Assembly: GCA_963971305.1 (NCBI GenBank)
Contig: OZ020317.1
Location: 16,696,001-16,760,000 of the forward strand
Source: Arcuatula senhousia
Taxonomy: Eukaryota; Mollusca; Bivalvia; Mytilida; Mytilidae
Reading direction: 5' to 3'
DNA: 64,000 nt
In this document: positions 55,334 to 64,000 of the stretch, piece by piece
Position numbering within the stretch: position 1 is the stretch's first letter
Layout: each line of letters starts with the position of its first letter
Made by a program: the position numbers and the translations under genes
The notes under the pieces: model-generated
Seen by the model: the letters and a program-made list of their open reading frames with translations, nothing else
What the model was told of the DNA's origin: nothing
Databases searched by the model: none

Positions 55334-58189
55334 ATGGCCTATGTAATGTGGAGTAAGAAAGTTTGTATAAACTCATGCCATCCAGATGAGTTGTTGTCAC
55401 TGCCGGGCATAGGTCCCGCGTATGCAAAGCAAATCATGAGCTACCGCAACAAGCAAATCAACATAACGGTAGATATGCTTCGGTCAATACCAGGGTTGGT
55501 CTTAACACGTGAGTTGCTTGACCGAATTGATTTTTCCCCTGCATTTTCACCATATCCATGGGGTGACACAGTGACAACTGTTATGGGTGCGACATCACAC
55601 ACCAGTCCCATTACACAGAGTGCAACACCAGCTAACACCAGCGTAGGTCAGCAGGCAGACCAACGGCTTGCCGACCAAGGCCCTAGGCCTTATACAGAGC
55701 CCAGACAAGAGAGACAGCCAACATGGCCAGGTATAACCTTCAGCAAGGTATCCAAATGGATAAGTGAGAAGACCGGCAAATTCAAGAAGCGGTCCAATTT
55801 CCCACAACCAGACTTTGAGACGTCAGACATCGACATGAGCCATAGGAACCCAGTACTAGAGGGAGCAAATAGTAGGGACCAACACGCCTACTCACTGGGA
55901 GCGACGTTCCAGCAGGATAGGACAGTTACACCAGTCCAACAACAAGAACGGGAGTTAGCTAGCCCTAGGCTAGAACAACAACAACAACAGTTGGTAGTAC
56001 AGACACCACCAGTCCATGACATGAGGTACAGTCAGCCAGTCACAGCACCACTAGCTGCCAGTACCGGGGTGCCACCACAGACACAACAAAGCCAGGCTTC
56101 ACCGCCCAGGGATTTGAACGACGCAATGTCTCAAGGTGAGATCACTGGTGATGAGTATGAGTATGAGAGTGTGTGTGAAGCACACAGAGAGACGGTAAGT
56201 TACCAACTCAGCGGTACATACCAACCAAGCCAACAGCCTACCATTCAACCCAGTACAGGCCAGCATGAGACAAGCCAGACGAATAAGTCCAGGTCAGACG
56301 ATTACCTAGCAGATTACGTACCTTTGCCTACATTACAAGAGGACGTACATCAAACTGAAAATTGGAGCGATTGGTCAGGCGATGCCGAATATTTGGACAA
56401 CTTGGGAAGGCAGACCCAGTCATCGCCACGACAACAGATACCTGCCAGTGAGCCCACCCAGCAGGGAGTAAGCTTGTCTCCAGAACAACAAAGGGAGATC
56501 ATAAGACAAGAGATAATGGAAGAAATGATGAGAGACCTACAGGCTCAGTCGGAGACAGAGATGGAACAACCCAGCCCACCAGGAGCTAGGATAAGACCAG
56601 ACGATAATAAACAGGTGGCCCCACAGCCACAACAATATAATACAGCAAACCAGTTACAGGGTGGCAGTTTTCAACACCAGACGGCCACAATGCCGAGTTT
56701 CAACAGGGCACCAGCACCAGGTTTTCATCGACCTCAACACTTGCCACAAGGTGTTCCGAGACAGCAGGGACCTCAACCGCCCCGGCCAGTTTTTACAAGT
56801 GAACCTGCACCCAGCATTCCAACATCACAACCTGTGACTCGTCCTGCTTATAACCCACAAAATGTACCGGTGTTTCAAGGTCCTCACCGACCTCAGCCTG
56901 TACCCAGCATTCCAACATCACAACCTGTGACTCGTCCAGCTTACAATCCACAATACGTACCAGCGTTTCAAGGTTCTCACCAACCTCAGCCAGTACCAAC
57001 ATATAGAAAACCTCAGCCGGTAAACACAATACCAGCTCAGATGATAAGACCAATGCAAGCACAGGTTACTCCAGGTGTGACGGTAATGACAACTACCGGA
57101 CCAACATATACAAGTTCCATCGGAAGTCAGATGTTCCAATCAACACCTCAATCATGGTATCAGCCACCACATGTCCCACAACCAGTATACAACCAATGGG
57201 GACAGACACAATCCACTATCCATCCAGGATATACACCTATGGGGCCAAATATGAACCTTGGCGTACACCAACAGCCAATAGTAAATGTAAGTCCACCAGC
57301 TCAAGTGCAGACAAGTTCCAGTAGAGTGAATTTTGCAAGTTCAGACTCGGAGATGTCAGACAGACCATCGTCAGGCCGAGGACGAAGAACTACTAGACCA
57401 AAGAGAGAGCGTCGGTACGACTCAGAATCTGACAGTGAGTCCAGAGGCAGAGGTAGACGATCAGAAAGTGATACCAGTAGGTTTGGTCCCAGACCAAGAA
57501 GAGATGTCTCGGACAGGGATACCAATGCATTCCAGTATAGTTTTTTGAGTAAGACCCTGAAGTTTACAGGCAAAGGTAACTGGAAGGCCTTCTTCATGAA
57601 ATTCCAAGACTACTGTAGGGAAAAGAGGCTAGAACCAGAACAGAAGTTATCACAACTTTCATGGTGCCTAGACGACAAGGCTCTAGACTATTACACGCTG
57701 CTGAGAGAGCAGAATTCCCAGTTGACGTACGATGAGGCGGTCAGCAGACTATCCAAGAGATTTGGACTACAAGAGCTGCCAGACACCCTGCAGGTGCAAT
57801 TCCAGACGTGTTCACAGAGTCGGAATGAGACCTTAGACGACTGGGCGGACAGAGTGTTCACGTTGGCGTCAAAAGCCTTTGTCGAAATGCCAGAGCAAGT
57901 CATGACGAAGCAAGCCATTTCCAAGTTTTGCCAGAATTGTGTAGACGCTGAGGCGGGTCAGTTTGCCTGTGTATCCAAACCAACATCTATGGAGCAGGCT
58001 ATAGATATCATAAAGTGGTACCAGCATTCAAGGACAGCGGTCCAGGCAGGTAGAACTCCTGTGCCTGGTGAGTCAGCAAGTAAAAGGAGTGTCCATGGTG
58101 TAGGTACGTCAGCAGATACGGATCCAGAGTATGACCGAGAAGCTGGACATACTAATGAGCGAGAGATCATCACCAGCAACATCGCCTAG
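55334..58189 (+). CDS. gag: Ty3/gypsy Gag with N-terminal helix-hairpin-helix domain
   Basis: An intact 951-codon frame. Residues ~10-58 form a ComEA-like double helix-hairpin-helix (INSCHPDELLSLPGIGPAYA, then TVDMLRSIPGLVLTRELLDR), a non-specific DNA-binding fold. Residues ~80-680 are low-complexity, rich in Pro, Gln and Thr, and include a 31-residue tandem duplication (PSIPTSQPVTRPAYNPQ..., 93 nt apart). Residues ~680-730 are Arg/Ser-rich. Residues ~735-900 are the retrotransposon Gag domain (LKFTGKGNWKAFFMKFQDYC, LSQLSWCLDDKALDYY, RFGLQELPDTLQVQFQTC). The zinc knuckle is not in this frame but in the overlapping one. It is about twice the usual gypsy Gag length, because of the N-terminal additions. 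The stop TAG at 58187 overlaps the next frame by about 60 nt. The start was chosen as the first ATG of the open frame. Confidence 0.9.
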   Translation: MAYVMWSKKVCINSCHPDELLSLPGIGPAYAKQIMSYRNKQINITVDMLRSIPGLVLTRELLDRIDFSPAFSPYPWGDTVTTVMGATSHTSPITQSATPANTSVGQQADQRLADQGPRPYTEPRQERQPTWPGITFSKVSKWISEKTGKFKKRSNFPQPDFETSDIDMSHRNPVLEGANSRDQHAYSLGATFQQDRTVTPVQQQERELASPRLEQQQQQLVVQTPPVHDMRYSQPVTAPLAASTGVPPQTQQSQASPPRDLNDAMSQGEITGDEYEYESVCEAHRETVSYQLSGTYQPSQQPTIQPSTGQHETSQTNKSRSDDYLADYVPLPTLQEDVHQTENWSDWSGDAEYLDNLGRQTQSSPRQQIPASEPTQQGVSLSPEQQREIIRQEIMEEMMRDLQAQSETEMEQPSPPGARIRPDDNKQVAPQPQQYNTANQLQGGSFQHQTATMPSFNRAPAPGFHRPQHLPQGVPRQQGPQPPRPVFTSEPAPSIPTSQPVTRPAYNPQNVPVFQGPHRPQPVPSIPTSQPVTRPAYNPQYVPAFQGSHQPQPVPTYRKPQPVNTIPAQMIRPMQAQVTPGVTVMTTTGPTYTSSIGSQMFQSTPQSWYQPPHVPQPVYNQWGQTQSTIHPGYTPMGPNMNLGVHQQPIVNVSPPAQVQTSSSRVNFASSDSEMSDRPSSGRGRRTTRPKRERRYDSESDSESRGRGRRSESDTSRFGPRPRRDVSDRDTNAFQYSFLSKTLKFTGKGNWKAFFMKFQDYCREKRLEPEQKLSQLSWCLDDKALDYYTLLREQNSQLTYDEAVSRLSKRFGLQELPDTLQVQFQTCSQSRNETLDDWADRVFTLASKAFVEMPEQVMTKQAISKFCQNCVDAEAGQFACVSKPTSMEQAIDIIKWYQHSRTAVQAGRTPVPGESASKRSVHGVGTSADTDPEYDREAGHTNEREIITSNIA

Positions 58190-58931
58190 CGGACCAGCTG
58201 AGCTGAGAAAGGCGAGTCCAAAACCATACAAGAAGAGGTACGATAACAAAAGGTCAGATAACCAGGGCGGTCGACAAGATGTGACATGCTTCAAATGTGG
58301 TGAACAAGGCCATTTTGCCAGGAGTTGTCCTAAGAAGAAGAGCGGAGGCCAGAATAGACAGGGGCCAAGCTCAGGTCAGACGAACCCACCCAATGGTAAT
58401 ACAGATAGTAAGAGTGCAGCAGGCACAGCCAGCGTAGGTACATTAGGGGAAGCCTGCTTGGCAAGAGTGAAAATCAACTTGCTTGGAAAAGATCTACTAG
58501 CGTTGGTCGACACAGGCGCTCAAGTGACTATCATAAGAGACGATGTGTTTGAAACGGTAAAAGCCAAACCGCACATAGTTTGCGACACAGTGCTCCATGC
58601 AGCGGGGAGAGACATGACAATACCAAGTCGGTTAACCAATCCAACCGATATTGTACTTGGGGACAAGAAGTTCAGCCATTCGCTGTATGTGGCCCCCATA
58701 GATTGTGAAATGATTCTCGGATATGATTTCCTGCGTGGTTATAGGTGGATTTTGGATCTAGATGAGTTCGTTTTGTCAAATAAGAGGACCAAACAGACGA
58801 TTCCACTGGTGGAAGGCAGTGAGTCCCAATTCACGGGTATGTACGCCAAGGTGAACAGAATAACGTTAACACGTTCTATTGTGGTTCCACCAGGCTCGGT
58901 TGTGCGTATGGAAGTGACCCCCCAGAAGTAA
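58131..58931 (+). CDS. pol: gypsy zinc knuckle and protease segment of Pol
   Basis: This frame is +1 relative to gag and overlaps its end. At residues ~52-65 it has a CCHC zinc knuckle (CFKCGEQGHFARSCP) that binds genomic RNA. At ~124-134 it has the aspartic protease active site (ALVDTGAQVTII), and at ~194 the protease flap-end motif (MILGYDFLRGY). The position in a +1 frame suggests expression by ribosomal frameshifting, as in Ty3; no slip site was identified. The frame is stopped by TAA at 58929-58931, four codons before the next open stretch in the same frame, so this copy cannot make a full Pol without readthrough. Confidence 0.88.
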   Translation: MTEKLDILMSERSSPATSPSGPAELRKASPKPYKKRYDNKRSDNQGGRQDVTCFKCGEQGHFARSCPKKKSGGQNRQGPSSGQTNPPNGNTDSKSAAGTASVGTLGEACLARVKINLLGKDLLALVDTGAQVTIIRDDVFETVKAKPHIVCDTVLHAAGRDMTIPSRLTNPTDIVLGDKKFSHSLYVAPIDCEMILGYDFLRGYRWILDLDEFVLSNKRTKQTIPLVEGSESQFTGMYAKVNRITLTRSIVVPPGSVVRMEVTPQK

Positions 58932-58943
58932 CACAGGGATTCA

Positions 58944-60590
58944 GTGATTGAACCAGTGAATGACTTGGCGGTGCTCATGCCAAGAGCTGTGTGTAGTGAG
59001 GGGAAATCCCCTAATATGTGTTTCCTCAATGTTACCGACACAGCGGTAACAATCCCAAAAGGTAAACAGGTAGCCATCGTAGAACCGGTGGAGGTTATTG
59101 AAGAGGTAGCAGGAGTAAGTGTAGGGGGTATGTCTCAGGGCCAAAGTGAGAAAGTAGGTACGCCTGAGGTCGAGCTACCCGAGCATGTTAAAGATATGTA
59201 TGAACGATCCTGTACCTTGCTGAACCCCCAAGAGCAGAAAAAACTAAGAGACCTGCTGTGTGAGTTCCAGGATGTGTTTGCCACCCATGATTTTGACCTG
59301 GGAAGTTTCAACACCATCCAGCATGAAATCGAAACAGGCGATGCCAGACCCGTGAAGCAACGGATGAGGAGAACTCCAGCCTGTTTTGTGAAGGAGGAGG
59401 AGGCTGAGATAGCTAAGATGTTAGAGGCCAAAGTGATCCAGCCATCTACATCTGAGTGGGCGTCCGCCCCAGTCCTGATCCGGAAAAAAGACGGTGGGCT
59501 GAGATGGTGCATCGATTTCCGTCAACTCAATGCTGTGACGACCAAGGACGTGTTTCCACTTCCACTGATAGACGAGTGCCTTGACACCTTAACCGGTAAC
59601 ATCTGGTTTTCCAAGTTAGACGCTAACAGTGCGTACTGGCAAGTTAACATCAAGCCTGAAGACAGAAAGAAGACGGATTTCATCACCAAGTATGGTTTGT
59701 TTGAGTGTGTAAAAATGGCATTTGGTTTGTGCAACGCCCCGGGCACCTACGCCCGTGTAATGAACCTTGTGTTGAGAGGCCTTGCTTGGAGGATTGTACT
59801 GGCATTCCTTGATGACATCCTAGTGCTTGGATTATCCGTAGACGACCATTTGAAAAATCTACGTGATGTGTTTACCCGTTTCAGGCAGTACGGTTTGAAA
59901 CTGAAGCCTAGGAAGTGTGAGTTGTTCCAAAAGCAAGTGGAATTCCTGGGCAGGAAAGTAAGTGAAAACGGTTTACAGATTGGCCAGCAACACCTAGAGC
60001 CAGTGAAAGAGTGGCCAGTGCCAAGATGTACCAAGGACGTGGAGAAATTCTTGGGTTTTGTGAACTACGCCAAGGTATCAGCGCCACTGTATGAGGTTAC
60101 TGGCAAGAAGCCATTTGAGTGGAATGAAGAGCGGCAGGCAGCCTTTGAGAACTTGAAGCACAAGTTATTGAGTACACCCGTCCTGGCTTTACCAAACAAC
60201 ACGGACCAGTTCATCCTAGACACCGATGCGTCGCACACCGCCATTGGGGCTGAACTTATCCAAGTGCAGGAGGGGCAGGAGAAGACCATAGCCTATGGAA
60301 GTTTTGTGTTGACCCCAGAGCAGAAAAATTACTGTACGACCCGGAAGGAGTTGCTGGCAGTGATAAGATTCACCAGACAGTTCCGCCATTACCTGTTGGG
60401 ACGACAGTTTGTGGTGCGTACCGATCACAGTAGCCTTACCTGGCTGATTAACTTCAAGGAGCCCCAGGGACAGCTAGCTAGGTGGTTGGAGGAGTTGAGC
60501 CAGTACTCTATGGTGATCCAGCACAGACCAGGGAAGCTGCATGGTAACGCTGATGGGCTATCCCGTATTCCAGATGAGTTGCCTGAGTAG
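58944..60590 (+). pseudogene. pol: gypsy reverse transcriptase and RNase H segment of Pol
   Basis: Same frame as the protease segment, separated from it by one TAA. Reverse transcriptase spans residues ~140-360: VLIRKKDGGLRWCIDFRQLN, KLDANSAYWQV, then the catalytic AFLDDILV at ~284-291 (an F-x-D-D in place of the usual Y-x-D-D). RNase H spans ~420-545 (ILDTDASHTAIGAEL, TRKELLAVI, RTDHSSLTW, HGNADGLSRIP). The linker after FLGFVNY is about ten residues shorter than in related elements, suggesting a small in-frame deletion near 60066. The frame closes at 60588-60590, while the homologous sequence continues in the +1 frame, so a single-base indel lies near 60580. Confidence 0.88.
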
Positions 60591-61048
60591 CCAGTACAAG
60601 CCAGACGTGCCAGTAGAGAGTTTACCTTGTGGAGGATGCCACTACTGCCGGAGGGCCCATACCAGTTGGGCGAGGTTTCTAGCTGAAGTAGATGAGGCGA
60701 TCCCGTTGACCCAGGGTAAGGTTGTAGGAGGCGTGGCCGAGGTCGGAGTAAAGAAGGAAGTATGTCCTGACACAGGGGGACCTTGTTCCCAGTTAGATTT
60801 AAAAGGAGGTGAAGAAGAAGCCCTATGTTATGGGTCAATAGAGATAAGTCAGGGTAGAGAGGAGACTCAGATCAGGGTCAGTGGACCTGATGAGGTGACA
60901 GTGTGTGCAATCAGCCATGCCGACGGCATGGGGATTAGTTTTGTAGAGCTCAGCTCAGCGGAGCTAGCTGAGAAGCAGGGTGAGGACCCTGAGTTGAAAC
61001 CTTTGTTGCTGTGGTTAAAAGATAGTGTCGAGCCGACACAGAATGAGC
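60563..61048 (+). pseudogene. pol: gypsy Pol spacer between RNase H and integrase
   Basis: Continues the pol reading in the +1 frame after the frame change. It contains a cysteine-rich CGGCHYCRRAHTSW segment of the kind found between RNase H and integrase in many animal gypsy elements, followed by an acidic, variable linker and the DPELKPLLLWLKDSVEP stretch that normally leads into integrase. It is cut by the inserted family A element at about 61049. Confidence 0.75.
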
Positions 61049-62070
61049 TTTTTAGCTCACCTGGACCGAAGGTCCATGTGAGCTATTACCATCACTTGGC
61101 GTCCGTCGTCGTCGTCGTCGTCGTCCGTTAACAATTTTAAAAAAATCTTCTTCTCTGAAACTGCTAAACAGAATTTCTTCAAACTTGATATGATTGATCC
61201 TTAGGGTGTCCTGCACAAAAATTGTGTTCGGTATTTTGATCCGTCAAAAAACATGGCCGCTGTTGCTAAAAATAGACCAGGGGGGTCAGACTATTGTTTT
61301 CGGCTTATAAATCAAAAAGTATTAGAGATAGATGAAATCTGATGCCACGCTTCTGCTTCAGCATCAAAAGCTCCACAAAAGTCTTTATCAGGTCGAAGTT
61401 GTCAGATGACCCCTTATAGGAGTTATGGCCCTGTAAAGGTCAAAAATAGTGTTTTTTCATGTTTTTGGCCTGTAGAATGAAAGCTATTGCAGATAGAGAA
61501 AAGCCTTTGCTTGCTTAAATGTTCAGCTCATTTAGCTCTACAAAAGTCTCCATAGGGTCCAAGTTGTCAGATGACCCCTTATAGGGGTTACGGCCCCTGA
61601 AAAATAGCGATTTTTCATGTTTTTGGCCTACAGAATGAAAACTATTGCAGATAGAGATTAGCTGTTGCTTGCTTAAATGTTCAGCTCATTTAGCTCTACA
61701 AAATTCTCCATAGGGTCAAAGTTGTCAGATGACCCCTTATAGGGGTTACGGCCCCTGAAAAAAACGATTTTTCATGTTTTTGGCCTACAGAATGAAAACT
61801 ATTGCAGATAGAGATTAGCTGTTGCTTGCTTAAGTGTTCAGCTCATTTAACTCTACAAAAGTCTCCATAGGGTCGAAGTTGTCAGATGACTCCTTATAGG
61901 GGTTATGGCCCCTTATAGGTGAAAAATGGTGTTTTTGGCCTTTAGAATGAAAACTATTGCAGGTAGAGAAAAGCTGTTGCTTGCTGAAATGTTCAGCTCA
62001 TTTAGCTCTACAAAAGTATAGGGCAACATCAAGACCAGGTGAGCGATTCAGGCTCCTGGGAGCCTCTTGT
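61049..62070 (-). mobile_element. Family A hairpin-ended element inserted in pol
   Basis: Reverse orientation: on the minus strand the 5' end is ACAAGAGGCTCCCAGGAGCC, then TGAATCGCTCACCTGGTCTT; the 3' end is CTCACATGGACCTTCGGTCC, then AGGTGAGCTAAAAA at 61049, preceded by an (ACGACG)n tail. About four ~160-bp internal units contain the GGGGTTACGGCCCCTGAAAA-type palindrome. It separates the RNase H side of pol from the integrase side. Confidence 0.92.
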
Positions 62071-62071
62071 T

Positions 62072-62734
62072 TCAGCATCACCAGCTACCAAGAGTCATTG
62101 GTTGAACAGGGAGCTATATTTCCTAGACACAAATGGGGTACTGAGATGCCACTCCAAGAAGGACGAGGGAGTCGTCAGGTTGGTTGTACCCAGTTCTTTG
62201 AAGGAAGAAGTGATGGCCCTGAACCACGACTTACCCAGCTCCGGACACCAGGGGGTAGCCAGAACCACTGCAAAAGTAAAAGAAAAGTACCAATGGTATG
62301 GAATGACGGGCGAGATTAAGGCCTTTGTACTGACCTGTGAGGTATGTAATAAGAACAAGAAGCCCAACAGACACGGCAGATGTCCACTCACCAATTACCA
62401 TGCAGGGTACCCAATGGAGAGGGTGCATATTGATTTCATGGGTCCATTTCCAAAGACAGAGCGAGGGAACGAAGACATCCTCATGATGGTGGACCAATTC
62501 ACAAAGTGGACAGAGTGCATTCCATTGCCATGCCAGACGGCAGAGGTGACAGCGCAAGCAGCTGTGAACGAATTTTTTGCACGTTTCGGGTATCCTTTCG
62601 AGATATTTTCCGATCAGGGCCGTAACTTTGAGAGTTCGCTGTTTCGCGCTATTTGTAAAATCCTCCACATACATAAGGCTAGAACAACGCCTTATCGCCC
62701 CTCTGCCAATGGCCAAGTTGAGAGGCAGAATTGA
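62072..62734 (+). pseudogene. pol: gypsy integrase, zinc-binding and catalytic core
   Basis: Coding resumes after the insertion. An HHCC-type zinc-binding domain (ALNHDLPSSGHQG, then LTCEVCNKNKK) is followed by the integrase core. This carries the D,D-35-E triad: VHIDFMGPF, IFSDQGRNFE, and GQVERQN, with exactly 35 residues between the second Asp and the Glu. TPYRPSANGQVE is the classic core signature. An in-frame TGA at 62732-62734 ends the frame just after the catalytic Glu; the same frame reopens immediately. The lesion looks like a single-base nonsense change. Confidence 0.9.
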
Positions 62735-63574
62735 AGTCTCATGGACGCTGTTAGGTGTTTTGTAAACCAACAGCAAGATAAGTGGGACGAACACATAGGC
62801 CAGCTAGGTGGTGCCCTGAGGGCCAGTGTCAATAGAAGTACTGGGTACACCCCGAATAGGTTGATGCTAGGGCGGGAAGTCAATGTCCCCGCTGATCTGA
62901 TGTTTGGTAATCCCAATGAAGTAACCTATTCTGGTACAGATGAGTACATTGTGGGGTTTGAGAAGGCTATAAAAAGTGCCCATGAAATAGCCCGTAAGGC
63001 CTTGAAAACCACCCAGGTTAGAATGAAAAGGGACTATGATTTAAGGGTTCAAGAGAAGCCCTATGAACCAGGCCAATTGGTATATGTGCTTGACTCAGCA
63101 ACTATTAAGGGCAAGGCCAAAAAGTTGAGTCCACCTTGGAAGGGTCCTGGTATTATTGTGGCCAAAGTTACATCCTATGTGTACAAGATAAAATTCCAGC
63201 GTGTAGTGTTCAACATGAACCATGATAGAATTAAGTTGTGCACTGATAGAAAAATCCCCGGCTGGCTTAGGGTGTGTCAAGAAAAGTTCAAGGGGGGCGA
63301 AGATGTGATAACCCCAGAGAAGGCCAAGGGCGAAAAGGCTAAGTACTGTGTTTGTAGGGGCCCAGATACGGGTGAGATGATGGTACAATGCGATAATTGT
63401 AGGGAATGGTTCCACCTATCTTGCATTCAATTAAGTGAACTGGAGGTGCAGGATATTGAAATATACCATTGTCCGAATTGCCAGCTGGTGTGTAGAACCC
63501 CGTTTAATCGGGACAAAAGTGCCATGGACGGTGCTTTGGGGCCCTTGGCTCCAGGTGCTGTTCCTGACCAGTAG
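62735..63574 (+). pseudogene. pol: gypsy integrase C-terminus with PHD finger
   Basis: Same frame as the catalytic core. It starts with the end of the core (MDAVRCFVNQQQDKWDEHIG, GYTPNRLMLGREVNVP), then a GPY/F-like C-terminal module (LSPPWKGPGIIVAKVTSYVY, FNMNHDRIKLC). Residues ~203-250 counted from 62741 form a PHD finger: KYCVCRGPDTGEMMVQCDNC, REWFHLSCIQL, YHCPNCQ, a Cys4-His-Cys3 set with the conserved Trp before the His. PHD fingers read histone H3 tails, often H3K4me3, so a role in choosing the integration site is a reasonable inference. Many gypsy elements carry a chromodomain at this position. The frame ends at 63572-63574. Confidence 0.88.
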
Positions 63575-64000
63575 ATTTTGTCGGACAGGAGGGCATGGTC
63601 CGGGACCTGCTCTCAGAAATATGCATATTCAGTGCATATAGTGAAATGTAGAAGTGTGTTTAATTTTTGAATTTTTTGACTTTAATTTTTGTGATTAAAA
63701 TTGAGTTAAATTTTTGTGATTAAAATTCAGTTAAATTTTTTGAAATTTTTGTGATTAAAATTTAGTTAAATTTTTGAAATTTTTGTAATTGAAATTGTGT
63801 AATATTTTTCAATTCTTGTGAAAAAAATTTGTGATTAAATTGGTAAAATTTTTAAACTTTGTGATTAAGTTTGATATCAAATGTGCGATGCATTTGTGAA
63901 AATTTTGAACTTTGAGATAAAGTTAGTTTCAAATGTGTGATTCATTTGTGAAATTTTGTAAAGTTTGTGATTAAATGTGAGATTCATTTTTTGGCATTCC
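63575..64000 (+). repeat. AT-rich 3' tail with degenerate short repeats
   Basis: TTTTTGTGATTAAAATTGAG and variants recur every ~25-35 bp to the window end, with a later TTTGTGATTAAGTTTGATAT/AATGTGTGATTCATTTGTGA variant. It lies between the pol stop and the expected 3' LTR, which is not visible; the window may end before it. Confidence 0.6.

Noticed and set aside
58929..58931. Programmed stop-codon readthrough between protease and reverse transcriptase
   Set aside because: The stop falls outside the gag-pol junction, where no known regulation operates, and this copy has several other lesions, so a nonsense mutation is simpler.

Overview
The window is AT-rich, intron-bearing animal DNA dominated by repeats, most likely from a lophotrochozoan and probably a bivalve mollusc. 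The evidence for this is a four-exon stretch of a MyRIP/melanophilin-type gene with GT-AG introns, a Ty3/gypsy retrotransposon, a tRNA-derived SINE, a LINE remnant, and short dispersed repeats whose wording I recognise from bivalve sequences. The species assignment is inference; nothing here names it.

Host gene (about 14.5-28.2 kb, minus strand). Four exons with matching splice phases (28044-28183, 27592-27813, 17782-17912, 14496-14606) encode the N-terminal part of a Slac2 protein: a Rab27-binding helix, a FYVE-like zinc finger, and the conserved FKRFGSAKV segment. Introns 2 and 3 and the sequence beyond exon 4 are packed with repeats. The 37-bp minisatellite at 11.95-14.5 kb is built from the exon 4/intron 4 boundary itself, so roughly 70 copies of a 5' splice site lie directly downstream of the real one.

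Repeats and non-autonomous elements. 0-12 kb: a TTAA-flanked MITE, a 150-bp tandem-unit repeat, a 72-bp satellite and dispersed fragments. 18.8-32.9 kb: several families of hairpin-ended elements made of tandem 150-185 bp units, a large 50/55/60-bp minisatellite with an embedded 384-bp tandem block, a 37-bp minisatellite and a LINE 3' end. 33-51 kb: two members of a CAGTCAGGGG-ended MITE family with 5-bp target duplications, a second 37-bp minisatellite of about 70 units, more hairpin-ended elements, and a 2-kb TTAA-flanked piggyBac-like element that carries smaller nested palindromic elements. 51.5-51.8 kb: a SINE.

52-64 kb. A CpG-rich, promoter-like block (52.05-52.73 kb) is cut by a 2.2-kb element with two near-identical 459-bp direct repeats and a 4-bp AAGT target duplication. 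It is followed by a Ty3/gypsy retrotransposon whose 3' LTR is not visible in the window. Its Gag carries an N-terminal helix-hairpin-helix domain and its integrase ends in a PHD finger. This copy is dead: it has in-frame stops, a frame change, a short deletion and a 1-kb hairpin-ended element inserted between RNase H and integrase.
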